Shown here one piece after another: positions 1-11,971 of a stretch of 64,000 nucleotides of DNA. The stretch lies in contig JAJKFL010000014.1 of assembly GCA_021186555.1 (NCBI GenBank), positions 31,636,033 through 31,700,032 on the forward strand. Direction: 5' to 3'. How positions within the stretch are numbered: the stretch's first letter is position 1; every line of letters starts with the position of its first letter. This DNA is from Reticulitermes speratus (Eukaryota > Arthropoda > Insecta > Blattodea > Rhinotermitidae). The notes under the pieces are model-generated. The model did no database searches and was not told the DNA's origin. It saw only the letters and a program-made list of their open reading frames with translations. Both the position numbers and the translations under genes were made by a program.

Positions 1-130
1 CCTTTATAAAATGTGTGTAGCACTCCTGCTTCATATTCAGGAGGTCCGGGGTTCAAATTTACGATCAGTGAACATCTTCATTTAACTGAGACTTTTCTAG
101 GCTTCTCCAGACAAATGCCGAGATAGCACA
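1..130 (+). repeat. SINE family D fragment, tRNA-like head
   Basis: The sequence GGGGTTCAAATTTACG near 55 resembles a pol III B box, and it is followed by 'ctccagacaaatgccg'. The same block recurs at 22320-22345 as 'catccaggcaaatgccgg' in a longer copy. The left end lies outside the window. Family membership is inferred from these shared blocks. The body is diverged. Confidence 0.5.
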
Positions 131-960
131 TCTAATTAGTCATTCTTCTTTCCTTCCATGTCCTTTCAGTCTGTTGTGTGATTATTTGATGCTATAGGGT
201 TTTAGCTACAGACGTTGCCATTCAATAACCATAATTAAGTAAAGGTTCCATCGGATAATTCGACAGAGCTTGTCTGTCCATCTTGTTTATCAAACTGCTG
301 AAGTTTTTGTCGAGTACGGAGGACGTTAGGTAGGGCATTTTAATCCTTTTCATTCAGAATTTTATTAAGCAAAAGAAACTTTTTCGTCTTGACGTGATCT
401 CAACATAATTTAGGTATTTCTTCAATCAAAAGTCAAAAAATATAAATTAAAAAAGGATCCAGCAAAAATGTTATGTTGACAGAGTCTGGGTTCTCTTGGT
501 TTACGAAGCGTTTTGAATGTGCAGGCTACAAATAAAGTGTAATATATATTTATATGTAAGTATATACGTGTATAATATAAGTAAAGTATAAAGCCTCTCA
601 CGTTGCAAATTTTCTGAAGTATACGAAGCACAAAATGGAGGTTGAAAGAAAATAACTTCCATATAGAGTTTTTTCGTGCGTGTGCGATTGCGTGTGTATG
701 TGTGTGTCTGTAGAGTTACATAGCATCTATGGCTGCCTGTATTAAATTAATATACAAGACATAACTCAACACGGAGTAATTTATCGCTTACTAACATTTG
801 TATATGTACCGCCAAAAATGCATATAAATGCCACGTTCTATAACATTGTGACGCTCCCAGCAAGAATTTTAAAATCCTTCAACTTTAGTGTTAAATGTAC
901 CTTGTAAAGTATTTTAAGTGTTTTCTAGAATACGTAGTGATTCAGACGATTTCATGGAAA
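131..960. other. AT-rich spacer
   Basis: I see no gene, no convincing splice signal and no repeat boundary here. The short frames at 422-631 and 914-1145 show no recognisable protein pattern. Confidence 0.6.
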
Positions 961-966
961 GCCGTG

Positions 967-1060
967 CAGGGCCGGCCTTAGGGGCGATAGTCAAACGGCC
1001 GCACAGGGCGCCGAAATTTGGAGGGCGTAGGAGACGAAGTGAAAGAAACGGTTTTTTAGT
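967..1060 (+). mobile_element. possible hAT-type element terminus
   Basis: The block begins CAGGGCCGGCCTTAGGGG and is much richer in GC than its surroundings. CAGGGCCGGC is a common 5' terminus of insect hAT elements (family knowledge). I could not find the matching inverted terminus downstream, so this may be a fragment. Confidence 0.4.
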
Positions 1061-1866
1061 TCCGAATTTTTCTCTGCGACTAATTAATATATTTGACAAG
1101 CGACCTATTTCCCCCGCTGTTTTATTTCTATTTACACGCGTGTAAGCGCCGTTTGGATATGCGCTTATCTTTTGCGTAGTGACATTTGCAGTGCATGGTG
1201 ACTAGGAGATGAATCGGAAGGGTGATGAGGTCACAGTAGGAAAGAATGCAACAGAGCGCTAGAGCTGAGCGAAAGAGAAGAGCTGGAAGCGGGAGGGCGG
1301 TGAATGAAAAGTAGTTGTTTTGATTCTGCCAACTGACATATGTGTCAGTAAGAAAATATTTTAAAGTTAACACGGATTTAGAAGTGCCTATAAGCGTTAT
1401 TTTATTATTTATTACACCTTGACTCCTGTTTCAACATTCCTAAACTTGCGTAATTAGACGAAATGCATCATGCTTTCGACACACGAGGAACTTGTCTCAT
1501 ATCCTGGAACTTTTATCCAAAATGTTCACTCATCGGACAATGGAATTCTTATGCCTTTTTGGCACAATCTAATTTCTCCGTAAGTGCATTTCTTATCCCT
1601 TATTGTACTCTTATCCATTGCTGATGGCGTCATTTGTTGACTGGTACTAGGAACACGTTATAGCTGCACTCAGCATGCATTGATTTTATAGGCTGCTTGC
1701 ATAACCCGTTTAAAATTGCCCAGTTGGCATACGCTCGCGAAATGTAATTTCATTAAGCACTTGATAATGGGGAATACCAGGGCTGATTGAGACATGCTGA
1801 GGGTTAGTTGTGTGAATTTCCTTGCTCACAAGAGTGGGTCATTTGTCATTCCCTAGCTTCACAATA
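1061..1866. other. Spacer without recognised features
   Basis: Only short frames without recognisable domains are present. No repeat boundary is visible. Confidence 0.5.
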
Positions 1867-1933
1867 ACAAACAATATTTGGTGACAGGAATAACACAAGT
1901 TCTGTGTGATTTGCATCACCAAATATTGTTTGT
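1867..1933. repeat. 18-bp perfect inverted repeat with 31-bp loop
   Basis: ACAAACAATATTTGGTGA at 1867-1884 is repeated as its exact reverse complement at 1916-1933. The arms could form a hairpin or be the ends of a tiny foldback element. No flanking duplication was identified. Confidence 0.8.
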
Positions 1934-2346
1934 GTGATCGAAGCTGTTGTCATTTGTTCACGCTTCTACGGACGTTGTCCTCCCTTCCTTGTATCATGGA
2001 TCACGTTGTCCTCTTAAGGTGCTCTTCTTCCCTGAGAATGGACGCAGAAAGCGCCTTCGAAACGTCAATACCTGTCAACAAAACTATGTGACGTCATATC
2101 CCATAAGGGAATAAACTTCATAGCCACCGCCGTAAGGTAATAAAATCTCGCATAGTGGAGAGATTTGTATGGTATTTTGAATTTGAGTCCCAATCCATCA
2201 TTTTGGGCGAATTCAGTGTTGGGTGTCAGGCCATCGATTTGACGTAACAATACTCTATAAATATCTTTTATAAATTCACTTGTCACGGAACATAAATTGT
2301 AACATTTCCTAAAATATAGACTGAAAATTATGATCTGCAATTTATA

Positions 2347-2385
2347 TTATCATCATCATCATGTCACGAATTAGACCTTAATAGA
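2347..2385 (-). mobile_element. LINE 3' end with (ATG)n tail
   Basis: Read on the minus strand, this is 'ctattaaggtctaattcgtg' followed by an ATGATG run. The same end occurs on the plus strand at 34197-34240, where it closes a LINE reading frame. This copy keeps only the last few dozen bases of the element. Confidence 0.65.
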
Positions 2386-2596
2386 CGTGGAACAAGCTTG
2401 TCCAAAAGCTAATAGGTGGCAGCCCCACCACTGGACTACGTAGCGGTAGACTTGTAACCCGCCCTAGATAAATAAATGTTACTTTCAAGCCTCAACGAAA
2501 AGACAACAGGACAGAAATTTTGACGAAGAACTGTGGCAATTAAAATAGAAAACATTTATTGATGAGGTGAAAGACGTAAAGTACTGTAAGGCAAAT

Positions 2597-3163
2597 ATGT
2601 TCTGATACAGATAGCATGGTATTTGTAATATGTTCTGCTAGTGGTAGCGTGATATTTGTAATGTGTTCTGATATAGGTAGCGTGATATTTGTAATATGTT
2701 CTGTTATAGGTAGCGTGATATTTGTAATATGTTCTGATATATGTAGCGTGATATTTGTAATATGTTCTGGTATAGGTAGCGTGATATTTGTAATATGTTC
2801 TGGTATAGGTAGCGTGATATTTGTAATATGTTCTGGTATAGGTAGCGTGATATTTGTATTATGTTCTGGTATAGGTAGCGTGATATTTGTAATATGTTCT
2901 GGTATAGGTAGCGTGATATTTGTAATATGTTCTGGTATAGGTAGCGTGATATTTGTAATATGTTCTGATATAGGTAGCGTGATATTTGCAATATGTTCTG
3001 ATATAGGTAGCTTGATATTTGCAATATGTTCTGATATAGGTAGCTTGATATTTGCAATATGTTCTGATATAGGTAGCTTGATATTTGCAATATGTTCTGA
3101 TATAGGTAGCGTGATATTTGCAATATGTTCTGATATAGGTAGCTCGATATTTGTAATATGCAG
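2597..3163. repeat. 33-bp minisatellite, about 17 copies
   Basis: The unit is built around GGTAGCGTGATATTTGTA followed by ATATGTTCTGATATA. It is exactly 33 bases long, so it keeps frame and is open on both strands: an 11-residue GSVIFVICSGI-type repeat on plus and QISRYLYQNIL on minus. Neighbouring copies share variants. The central block has TGGTATAGG, and the right block has CTTGATATTTGCA. This points to local homogenisation. Nothing supports a real protein here: there is no splice or start context, and the composition is that of a simple repeat. Confidence 0.95.
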
Positions 3164-3224
3164 CGTCAGCTTTGCCGTTCCAAAAAATTAGTATGTGACT
3201 GTTCTGAAGAACGGCTTTTTTTTA

Positions 3225-3600
3225 AGGCGCGATCGCAATACGAAAAGCTACTATTAGCTTCGTCATGTCTGTCTGTCTGTGTATGTGTCTGTCTGTCCGT
3301 CCGTCCGTCCGCATGAAACAAATCGGCTCCCACCAAAACACACGTTTAATGTTCAAGAACTCTTTTTCCGAAAATCATGCCGTTTGTGAGAATGTGGGAA
3401 AATATGATAGAGCCAGACAGCCCACAGATGACAGTATAATACGGCGCTTGCGTATTACATGCTGGATAACAATGGCTACAGACACACACTCGGAATATTT
3501 AATACTTATTGCTTTTCCACCAGAACAATGGTTGCGCGAACGTACCTCAGTGTTACGTTATAGGTACATTGCCTGTCTTGTTATAAGTGTGTAGACTGCG
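3225..3600 (+). repeat. Dispersed repeat with TGTC/CCGT microsatellite and a conserved ORF
   Basis: The element starts near 'ctattagcttcgtcatg', runs through TGTCTGTC and CCGTCCGT repeats, and then carries a frame ending at 3594. That frame reads IIRRLRITCWI, then ATDTHSEYLILIAF, then QWLRERTSVLRY. A longer inverted copy lies at 40890-41440 and reads IIRRMRITCWI, ATDIHSEYVMLTAF in the same order. I recall very similar peptides from many insect repeats, but I do not know the element's class. This copy lacks about 230 internal bases present in the other. Confidence 0.7.
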
Positions 3601-4555
3601 GTTACACATTGTTTATATTAATCTTACTGAGTAAGGAGTAATGAAACTAATAACACAAAGCTGAAAATTTAATTTTTCGGGAGCAAACCTACTGTTACGC
3701 GTCGAAAAAGTGGCTGTGAAAAAAATATTTGACATTTAAAATAAACTTCGTTTATAGAAAGTCAGAAGTTGATTGTTGAAGTGTGGTACAGTCGTATCCA
3801 ACTCAAAATAAAGTTTAATTTGTTTGTTCTATTAAATACCACTTGTGCTCGACCCTCTGGTACTCACTGAATTCTTGACCTCTTGTGTTATTAGCCACTT
3901 CTGTGCTGCATTGCATGCAGAAAATATTCAGTGCAGTGTTTCTGTAATAGTAATGCTAATAATTGGGATGCCTGAGGCTTAGTTTTTATTCCCTTATTTG
4001 TGGAGCTCTTGAAAAAGTGAAGTGTTTTTTGCAGTAATAACAACAGCTGTAAATTCTGCTCGTTATTCAGAGCTTTAGTTCCGCATAAACATTATTCACA
4101 GATATCTTCACCTGTAAACTATACTTATGTATTGAGTTCACGAAAGACTCCTTTGTGTACCGTAATAAGCAAATGATGGTTTCTCTCATCTGAAATACGG
4201 TTCTGTCATTCATATTTTTAAAGTTACCTTTTTAATAATGAGCCTGAGAGTAGATAATTTGACTGTGAAGAATATGAATCTCACGACACTAAATGCGCAA
4301 GTTAGGGCAGTGCTAACTCTTCTGACTTGTATTCTGGAGGTAGCCAGTTTGAAACCAGATTGGATCCTTGTTCTGAATGTTTCCTCTTTTTTCCCCATAC
4401 TTTTGTCGGCCAAAAGCTGGTTTTCATTGTTACCTTTACTGTGGTTTCTACCTCAAAATGTCTTCTATTTTGTTATGACTGAAGAATAGCACCAAGCTTA
4501 TATTCTGGAAGCTCTGGAATTGTGTTTTCTGGGACTGTAGTGGTTTTTTACAGTC
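3601..4555. other. Spacer without recognised features
   Basis: The frames at 4210-4489 on both strands are short and show no recognisable domain. No repeat boundary could be placed. Confidence 0.5.
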
Positions 4556-4559
4556 CCTC

Positions 4560-4655
4560 TATATCCTTTCCAATTCATTATTCACCAATCGTCCTATCAT
4601 TCGACGCTATATTTACATCCTACTGACAGCGTCGTTAAATAAACCATAAATAAAT
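4560..4655 (+). repeat. SINE family D 3' end
   Basis: The sequence 'tgacagcgtcgttaaataaa' followed by an A-rich tail matches the ends seen at 10268-10290 (plus) and 47697-47730 (minus). The shared GACAGCGTCGTTAAA block marks the 3' terminus of this SINE family. The head is missing or unrecognisable. Confidence 0.55.
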
Positions 4656-6228
4656 AAGTGAAGCCAACATGATTGCGGTGTAACAAGCTTGAAATTGTGA
4701 CACCGAGCTGTTAACGACCAAGCGTGTTTAAAGTATAAGGAGTTTATACACCACATCATAAATCCTGTTGACACTGACACGTCTGTTGCATAGTGCCTCC
4801 TGCTGTTGACTGACCTGGAATGAGAAGAGTCTAAGAGCAAATCTCGTATCTTCTACACATTCTCCACAGTGTCTCTGAAAATTTGTCACTCACTCACTCA
4901 CACACACTTTGCAAGTCATACTTAAATTTAAATTTGGACGTCTTTCTCAATGACTGACGTGGGACAGGTTTTAAATACGTCGATATAAATATGTGATTAC
5001 TGACACATATTATAAATTTCTGCAGAAACTTGTTTCATAGGTGTGAGTGCGTAAGGGAAGTTCTGTCAACCGCATTTAAAAATCACGGTGTGCTGTATTA
5101 AAAGGATAATCGTGATGAAGTTAAGAGAATAGGAAATACTTGTTATCTTTGTTTCAGGTTTCTTTGTTTTACGGCTTTCTGTGTGGAGGCGATAAATTGG
5201 GTAAGGAGTACAATTTACTTAGCTCAACTCTGCGTAATTTTCTGTATTTTCTTCCTGAACTCTCTACGTTAAGTCCAAGTACAGATATTTCCCAATTCAT
5301 GCACACGAAACTTTGACTTGCGCTAATTTCGTGTAAATTTTGGATTTAAAAATTTCACTGAAGACCGAAAAATGGCATTATTTATTTGAAAGAAATATAT
5401 TCGTAAACGGTGAAAATAAACGGTATTCAATATAAGTGAATGGTGTATTCTTGCTTGAAAATTAAGGGCATTAAAATGAAAAAATTACAAGAGTTTTCGG
5501 TTGCATGACAGTCTTGACTCCCTAGAGAATGCAACAATAACGTACTGGAATTCTTCTCTTTACTTTCTTCTCGAACACGCGCAATAGGATTTATTTTTTT
5601 CAAGTAAGAGAAGGCGTTCCGTGTTCGTGTAAAGGACAGGTGAAATTACAGTTCGTATGCTGTAATTCTGTTAGGGTAATGAAATTAAGGATCGTGGGAT
5701 TGGTAGGACAGGTGAGACGAGTTTGCAACAGTTAAATCTTATACTACAAGTTTGGTCGCATGGAAGATATAAGACTGGTAAGGTACTGTTGACTGGGATC
5801 TTAGGGAAATGGAATGTATGCGTGAACAGGATTATCCTTGCTCTAGATATTTTAGAGATTTGATAAAGTTGAGCGCTCTGACCGACATTAATTTAGCGGA
5901 ACTGATACTGGCTTAGCAGATCAAGAAATGTCCCTTCTCTTCCAGAACTCAGAGGCTGATTACAGTTCTTACAAAACCCCACCAGAATAGACATTTCACA
6001 AGTCACTTTTTGTTCCTTTAAAATTAAGTTTTAATATTATTTTAAAGTACCATGCTTGACACTCAATGATACTTTTCCTAATAAAACTTTCTCGGGCTAG
6101 CAGCCGCGTCAGGTGTTTGAACGGTGTGTAAACAACCGTTTCAAGAACCATCTCTGTTCTCGTCATCAGGGAGCTGTACCTCAGACGTCAGTCCAACTAA
6201 CCAACCAACCAATCAAAGTGCTAACTAA
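4656..6228. other. Spacer without recognised features
   Basis: The region is AT-rich with only short chance frames. A CACT/CA-rich run at 4888-4906 is a minor simple repeat. Confidence 0.5.
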
Positions 6229-6270
6229 GGGACGTCGACTTGCGCTCCGCGGAGCGCAAGTCGACGTCCC
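6229..6270. repeat. Perfect 42-bp palindrome without spacer
   Basis: The left half GGGACGTCGACTTGCGCTCC plus G (6229-6249) is followed immediately by its exact reverse complement (6250-6270), centred on CCGCGG. It is GC-rich in an AT-rich region. No direct repeats were noted around it, so its origin is unclear. Confidence 0.95.
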
Positions 6271-6459
6271 ATGGGTCTGTTTAGCCATTCCTGCGTTATA
6301 TCGCATCGCTGTGCTCAATAATAGACACTTTATTCTATAACTGAGGATTTCGCTTACGCTAACGGTTTATGGTCTCAATTAAAAGCCGGGACCTGACATA
6401 CCGAAGGCTACAGCTTTAGGAGCGTATAGTCTTTCTAAGTGGGGGGAATAATTTGGTTC

Positions 6460-6545
6460 GATGGCTCCCTGGGATTTGAACCCAGAGTGGCATTTTCGCT
6501 ATTATATTCGCGCGGCATCGAGAACTTAGCACACGGGTGAAACCG
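6460..6545 (-). repeat. tRNA-like SINE head
   Basis: On the minus strand, GGGTTCAAATCCCAG at about 6470-6485 is a good B box. The upstream part includes GCTAAGTTCTCGATGCC. The sequence does not fold into a full tRNA that I can confirm, so I call a tRNA-derived SINE fragment. It abuts the poly-G run. Confidence 0.5.
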
Positions 6546-6553
6546 CCGTTACC

Positions 6554-6574
6554 GGGGGGGGGGGGGGGGGGGGG
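6554..6574. repeat. Poly-G run of 21 bases
   Basis: This is an uninterrupted run of 21 G residues. The count may be affected by assembly or sequencing error. Confidence 0.9.
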
Positions 6575-7168
6575 TGGAGTGTGGGCCGTGCCCCGACTTT
6601 TTATTACACCCTGGCATTCACCTTACAACTGAGGAAAAATCACGGAAATTCCCCAGTCAGGGTAGTAGATGCTAGTCCGCATCATATATGTCTGCCGGGA
6701 CAGTTGGCTGGTAGTTGTTCGCGAGCCAATAAGTGCTGGTGGGCGGAGTCAAGTGGCCGCTCTGCTTGGTCCTACTTCTCGATTAACATGGTTACGGTGT
6801 ACCAGGCCCGGTTTGATATGAAGCCACTGTCTCTATTCAAGCTTTTAATGTTCAAGCGTACATGAATTGCTTCCTTTACGAAGCGGTCCATTTGTCCTGA
6901 TTTTCTGTCTAATATTGGGGTACCTGCAATCGATGCGGTGACCTGTCTTAATGCTATATTCTGTCTGCCGACTTTTCAGGTTGATCCAGACGTACGTGTC
7001 TCTTGTCTTCTTTGCACCTGGCCACGATAGTCCTTCCGCTGTGTCCGACAGAGCGGAAGATGTTTCTCGAAACATTCATGTACTCGCCGTTCAATCGCCT
7101 GACGCGGCTGTTAGACCGAGAAGGCTTTATTAAATTCGGTCGCCGTGAAAGCATTACATGACATCATT

Positions 7169-7664
7169 CAGTACAATTCAAGGTCAGTCCAAACACAACT
7201 TTTATTAAAGTCAGATTATTAAGCTACATGTTTCGATCCTACACACGGATCATCATCAGACCTAATATAAAAACAATAAGTAAAAGGTAAGAAGTGCATA
7301 TTATGTTATAGACTATATTATGATATCTCATAATTTACAGTGTTTTGAATCTAAAATTTATTTTTAAGAATATAATTCAAGTAGGTATTGTTGTGCATTT
7401 TATTTTGTTTTATTGTCACTGAATAGAATAAAGTGCACAACAGTTGATGCTGTATTTATATTCTTAAGAAGAAACTTTAGAATTAAAACACTGTAAATTA
7501 TGAGATATCATAATGTAGTCTATAACATAATATACACTTCTTACCTTTTACTTATTGTTTTTATACATTGCCTGATGATGATCCGTGTGTAGGATCGAAA
7601 CATGTAGCTTAATAATCTGACATTAAGAAAAGTTGAGATTAGACTGACCTTGAATTGTATTGAA
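7169..7664. mobile_element. Inverted-repeat retroelement-like unit with two hammerhead-like motifs
   Basis: Two arms (about 7169-7376 and 7454-7664) are inverted copies separated by about 78 bases. Each arm carries the same stem-loop: CTGATGA, T, GATCC, a 7-base loop, GGATC, GAAAC, ATGTA. These are on minus at 7259-7226 and on plus at 7572-7606. The same family, also inverted, is at 53041-53911. The inverted arrangement and the motif suggest a Penelope-like element remnant (inference). No reverse transcriptase frame is present. Confidence 0.7.
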
Positions 7665-7797
7665 TAATATTAAAAGCACAACGGGGTGACAATCATCAAA
7701 AACATTTGTATCGTACCTTTCCTTCCTATACGCATATATGTGCAATATGAGCCATTGTTTAATTTTTATTTCTGGACAGTACGTTGTTTTATATATT

Positions 7798-7915
7798 ATA
7801 CAGTAGTTTAATAATTACCATAAACAAAATTGATTTTTATTATATTATATAGCCATATGGCTTTATAATATAATAAAAATCACTTTTGTTGATGGCAATT
7901 ATTAAACAGCTCTAC
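7798..7915. repeat. AT-rich inverted repeat (MITE-like)
   Basis: 'agtttaataattaccat' through 'ttattatattatatagcc' is followed by its inverted copy ending 'ggcaattattaaac'. The symmetry centre is near 7856. The arms are about 55 bases with few mismatches. No terminal duplication was identified. Confidence 0.75.
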
Positions 7916-8015
7916 ATTATTTAATTTCATGATATTTTGTACCTGCAAAATTGTGTCTTACTGCTCTTGTTAGTTTGAAATTTTCATTAAGCGTCGTATG
8001 ATTTTGTTTAATGTG

Positions 8016-8019
<4 letters not shown>

Positions 8020-8047
<28 letters not shown>
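8020..8047. repeat. (TA)n microsatellite
   Basis: This is a clean run of about 14 TA dinucleotides. Confidence 0.95.
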
Positions 8048-8050
<3 letters not shown>

Positions 8051-8180
8051 TAAGTATGGCGGGATCTTGAATACATTCAATGAATTCCGTAAAAGGTGAG
8101 GGATTTCTTGAGTAGCTGAGCTACATTTGCATATTAAGGACATCTGTACCATGGAATCAGCAGTTTAAAATGTGAACTTG

Positions 8181-8370
8181 TTAATGTTAATTTTCAGTTT
8201 TTTAACCAAAGAATGCACTTTTTATTTTCGTATTTTGTTCAATTCACCCTACATATGTTTCTGCCTTATGTAGGGTGAATTGAACAAAATGCAAAAATAA
8301 AAAGTGCATTCATTGTTAAAAAACTGAAAATTAATGTCAAGTTGCACGGTGAACACAACGTGAAATTAAT
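8181..8370. mobile_element. Short palindromic copy of the 31-kb inverted element
   Basis: The arms 8181-8259 and 8265-8337 meet almost directly at 'caccctacatatgtttc'. The same arm ends appear in the large palindrome at 31090-31857. Both elements also share the one-sided extension 'gcacggtgaacacaacgtga' (8344-8363 here, 31834-31853 there). This copy has lost the interior and most of the stem-loop motif. Confidence 0.75.
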
Positions 8371-9837
8371 CAAGTCCTATAATGTTAGTCTGTCAGTTCT
8401 GTAAAATCCACATATCAAGAAATTTTGCTCAAATGGTAAAGGTTATGAGTAGTTATTGGCAGGTGAGCAGTTAAAATGTTGGCCAGGCACCGACTGTCCT
8501 GACTGAAGTGAACTGTGTTGCATATCCACATTAACTGTTTGTAGCACGACCGCGGTTTAGTTGTTTCAACAGAGCGGACACTGCACACACCAATTCATGA
8601 CACACATGGCAACAAACATTTCAGTTCTACAGCGTAAGTGCAACACGAATCACATAATTAGCTGAGGCATTTGTAAATAGAGGCTGTATCACCGACAGCC
8701 GAATGTTGAACGGGTAAACCACGGACCTCAGCGACATCTAACAGAATCTGCATAATGTACTGATGAAACAAATGTAGCACACTGGAAGTGTGATCTCAAT
8801 ATTAAAAAAAGTTAATCACCCGTTAGATTCGGTTACCACCCGTAGTACGATAGCATAGACACCATTAAACATATCTTGTCAAAAATAAGACCATTCTCCC
8901 TTTGTAATGTACAACCAAATGGTCGTTATATATTAAGTGCTGTGTTGCCGTTGTTTGGGACAGTGGCTGTCGTATGTTGTGCTCTGCACTATCAAGGATT
9001 GATAAAGTAATTCAATCTATCTGATGGTAATTGTGTAAACCATTCGAGAATGTAGTATCGGTTTACTTAGTTTGGTTGAGTCCAGTGGGATGTCAAGATG
9101 ATACAGCTAACCTAATTAACGCAAAGTCTTGTAGCAGAACCCATAAAGTCCCGCTCTGCGACAGTAACAAGATCCTGAACCACTTTACTTACCTCACATC
9201 CCCACAACCTATACATTAAGGACCCATGTTAATATTAATCTCCATGTCCTGGATCTTTGAAGTGGACCTTCTTATAGAGGTTTCCATACTAACATGCTGT
9301 ATATATTTTCCATTCCTACAGTCCTATCCACGTGCTCAGTCAATAATTTTTCTTGTTTTCACTATCCCAGCGATACCAGCTGACCTGTATTAATCACGAA
9401 GCACCAGGTATAATATTCTAAATTGTGAACCTTGTTATTATAACAGGCCCAGAAATGTTCTCATTCGCTTTGCTTTCAAATAATGTAATTATGTCTTCTT
9501 CCCTTAAAATATAAAAACACTTTTGACACCCATATAAGAGCGCTGTCACAGTTGTATTATTTTGCACATCCTTACAGTCCGCGTTTTGAAAAAGATACTG
9601 TGTTTGTACAGTTTCAAAATAGCTTGAAATTATTTCCAGGCTTTATTTTTGACGTAATTTTGTTATGAAATTTATATCTGTTTGGGACTGTTGACAGGTA
9701 TTTACAACTGTAAACATTCTGAATTTATTTATTACGTATAATTGCGTTATGGCTTTTGTCGACTTTGGTTTTGTGTCATGTTCATACGTTGATGAGAGCC
9801 CTGAATTATTCAGAGCGGTGTCGTTGAGGACCCAGTT
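8371..9837. other. Spacer with a trace of SINE D
   Basis: 'ccaggcaccgactgtcctga' at about 8483 matches a block of the SINE D copy at 22276. The rest shows no gene or clear repeat. Confidence 0.4.
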
Positions 9838-9955
9838 CTCCTGGGATATGAAGCCACGTCACTGGTTAATCGGTTCACGACGTTTTGAAGGAATATAGTG
9901 TCTTTGAAACGTCGAGAACCCATTACCCAGTAGGGAGGCATCACATCCCAGAGTA
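9838..9955. repeat. Inverted repeat with about 48-bp arms
   Basis: 'ctcctgggatatgaagcc' through 'ggttcacgacgtttt' is inverted at 'gaaacgtcgagaaccc' through 'catcacatcccagag'. The loop is about 24 bases. The right arm includes GAAACGTCG, a sequence also seen next to the hammerhead-like motifs elsewhere. Confidence 0.65.
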
Positions 9956-10077
9956 ATGGAGTTTTCTTGATGTGTTAATTTTCGTCTATATTTCCGTTTT
10001 ACACAATAATTTTTTGTGGTATAGGAGAGACATTCTGCTCAACAAATCAGTCCACTCGGCATGTACATTAACATAGC

Positions 10078-10310
10078 GGTCGAGTGGGTAGCACTCCATT
10101 CTGGTGTTTTGAAATTTCATGTTTCAGACTTCGGCCGGGATAAAGGCTGCCTTGACTAAGTTTTCTTGTAACTTTGCCCAGTTCGTCTACGCGAATTCCA
10201 TCAGAGCACCTCAAATTATGCCCCAAGATCTTCTGGCACATTCTTTACAATTCATTATTTACTAATCACCATATTACTGACGCTAATGACAGCGTCATAA
10301 AACGAAATGA
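10078..10310 (+). repeat. SINE family D copy
   Basis: The head 'gcggtcgagtgggtagcac' resembles a tRNA A box. The B-box region is degraded ('tttcagacttcggccggg'). The copy ends in 'gacagcgtcataaaacga', the family D 3' block. It is diverged, so it is probably old. Confidence 0.6.
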
Positions 10311-11971
10311 ATTCGTGAAAACTAGATAACCAACTCGCGGTGCGGTGTTACGTCTTGAGAAACTGATAACTAAGTGATGTTCAAGAAATTCGTCGCTCTT
10401 GTATAACTCGAAATTCCATTTCACTGTTCAGAAACTGTCATAAATGTACCCTCTTCTGAACCACCTGAACTAATCTGCGCCATCAAATCCGATTTCTTTA
10501 AGCCAATTCTCATATTACCATCGCAGCTGAAGATTAGCACAATTATTTTTATCGGAACTTGTGCAAGAAATTTGGAGATGCCAGAGTGCTGGAATATAGG
10601 TCTAAGAGAATAGTATTGCAACTTACTCATATAAATAAGGAATTCCATTATGCATAGGTCTTCTTGAGCAGTTAAGAATTGCACAGTGAGCCAAGAAATT
10701 TTCCTATTTTATGGAAGCCAAAGATTCATTATCGTATTAACAAGGCCTGCCAGTGGTCTGTGGTCAGCAGAATCAATTCAGTGAGCACTTTCCTATCTTT
10801 TAACCTGTTTATGGAACGTAAATGTTAGAATGATCTTCCCGTCTACACCTGGGTCTTCCAAATACCTGTTTTCTTTCGATTTTCCGTTCAAAGTGTTATT
10901 GCATTTTCTCTTTTCTCTCGTGAGCGCTATATGCCCCGCCCATCTTATCTTTATTTTATTATACTAATAATATTTGGCGATAATTACTACAGTTTATGAT
11001 TCACCTTATTTCTAGTTTCTTTTCCAGTATCCTGCTCCTTCCTCTCATATCACTTATACGTGTATCTGTAAAAGTACCTACTGTCGTGTTTTCATTCTAC
11101 GTTATTCTGTATCACGTGAAGCTATTATGGGTCTTATTTCCATTTAGGTTACTCCTCGAAGCTCTTTATTTATAGCGCAACATAACCAACGTTTTCCACC
11201 TCGCCACCAGCCTCTCTTTAGAAGTGCTTCGATTTTGAGGTCACATAAAAGAAGTAATATAAATATCGTTTTGGATTCAATGAGAGAACATACCAGTTCC
11301 GGTCGAGACGTTTCACAGTTGCATGGCAGGCCGTAAAGAAACTAGCATGAAACTCTTGCTTTAAAATACTGTTTTTTCATGTAGTATTAGGTTGTTTTAC
11401 ACATCTGTAGCAGAGACGAAATTGAAATTCAGAGTTCATTGCTAAGTTATAACCCTCACAAAGTAACAGAGTATCAGAACTGCTATGAGTGTTGCAGCGA
11501 ACAGGGAGCAAGGTTCTTAGGGTTATAGGTTCCCAGCAGAAATCACAAATCTTACTTGTCTGTGACTTGGATTTCTGGTTCCACAAATATATTGGCATGC
11601 TATTTTTATTTTCATTTTCGTGAAGAGCCTATTCGTTAAATGCAGATTCTGTATACCTTAAATTTGATACAACTTCAAATATCGTACCTTCGTCATCTTT
11701 GCAACTTTTGACAAACAAGCGCTATTTCACACCTAACATGTAGGTATTTGTGTGGTCTGGCTACGTAAAAAAATTCATTTATCCATGTACAATATTCATT
11801 ACCTGTCACCGTCAGACCGAAAGGTCACGGACATTTTTGCACATACACCACGTCGTTATTTGACAGTCAAAAAAATGATTGCCTTAAGGCGATTCATCCC
11901 CTTTGTGTTTTTAAAACCAGAATAAAACCAACATCTACTAGGTCAAACACAGCAAACGCCAACATATCCTT
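10311..11971. other. Spacer without recognised features
   Basis: The frames at 10421-10684 and 11377-11598 on minus show no known domain. No repeat could be bounded. Confidence 0.5.

Noticed and set aside
2616-3191. 191-residue plus frame and 139-residue minus frame
   Set aside because: They come from the 33-bp minisatellite. There is no splice or start context, and both strands are equally open.
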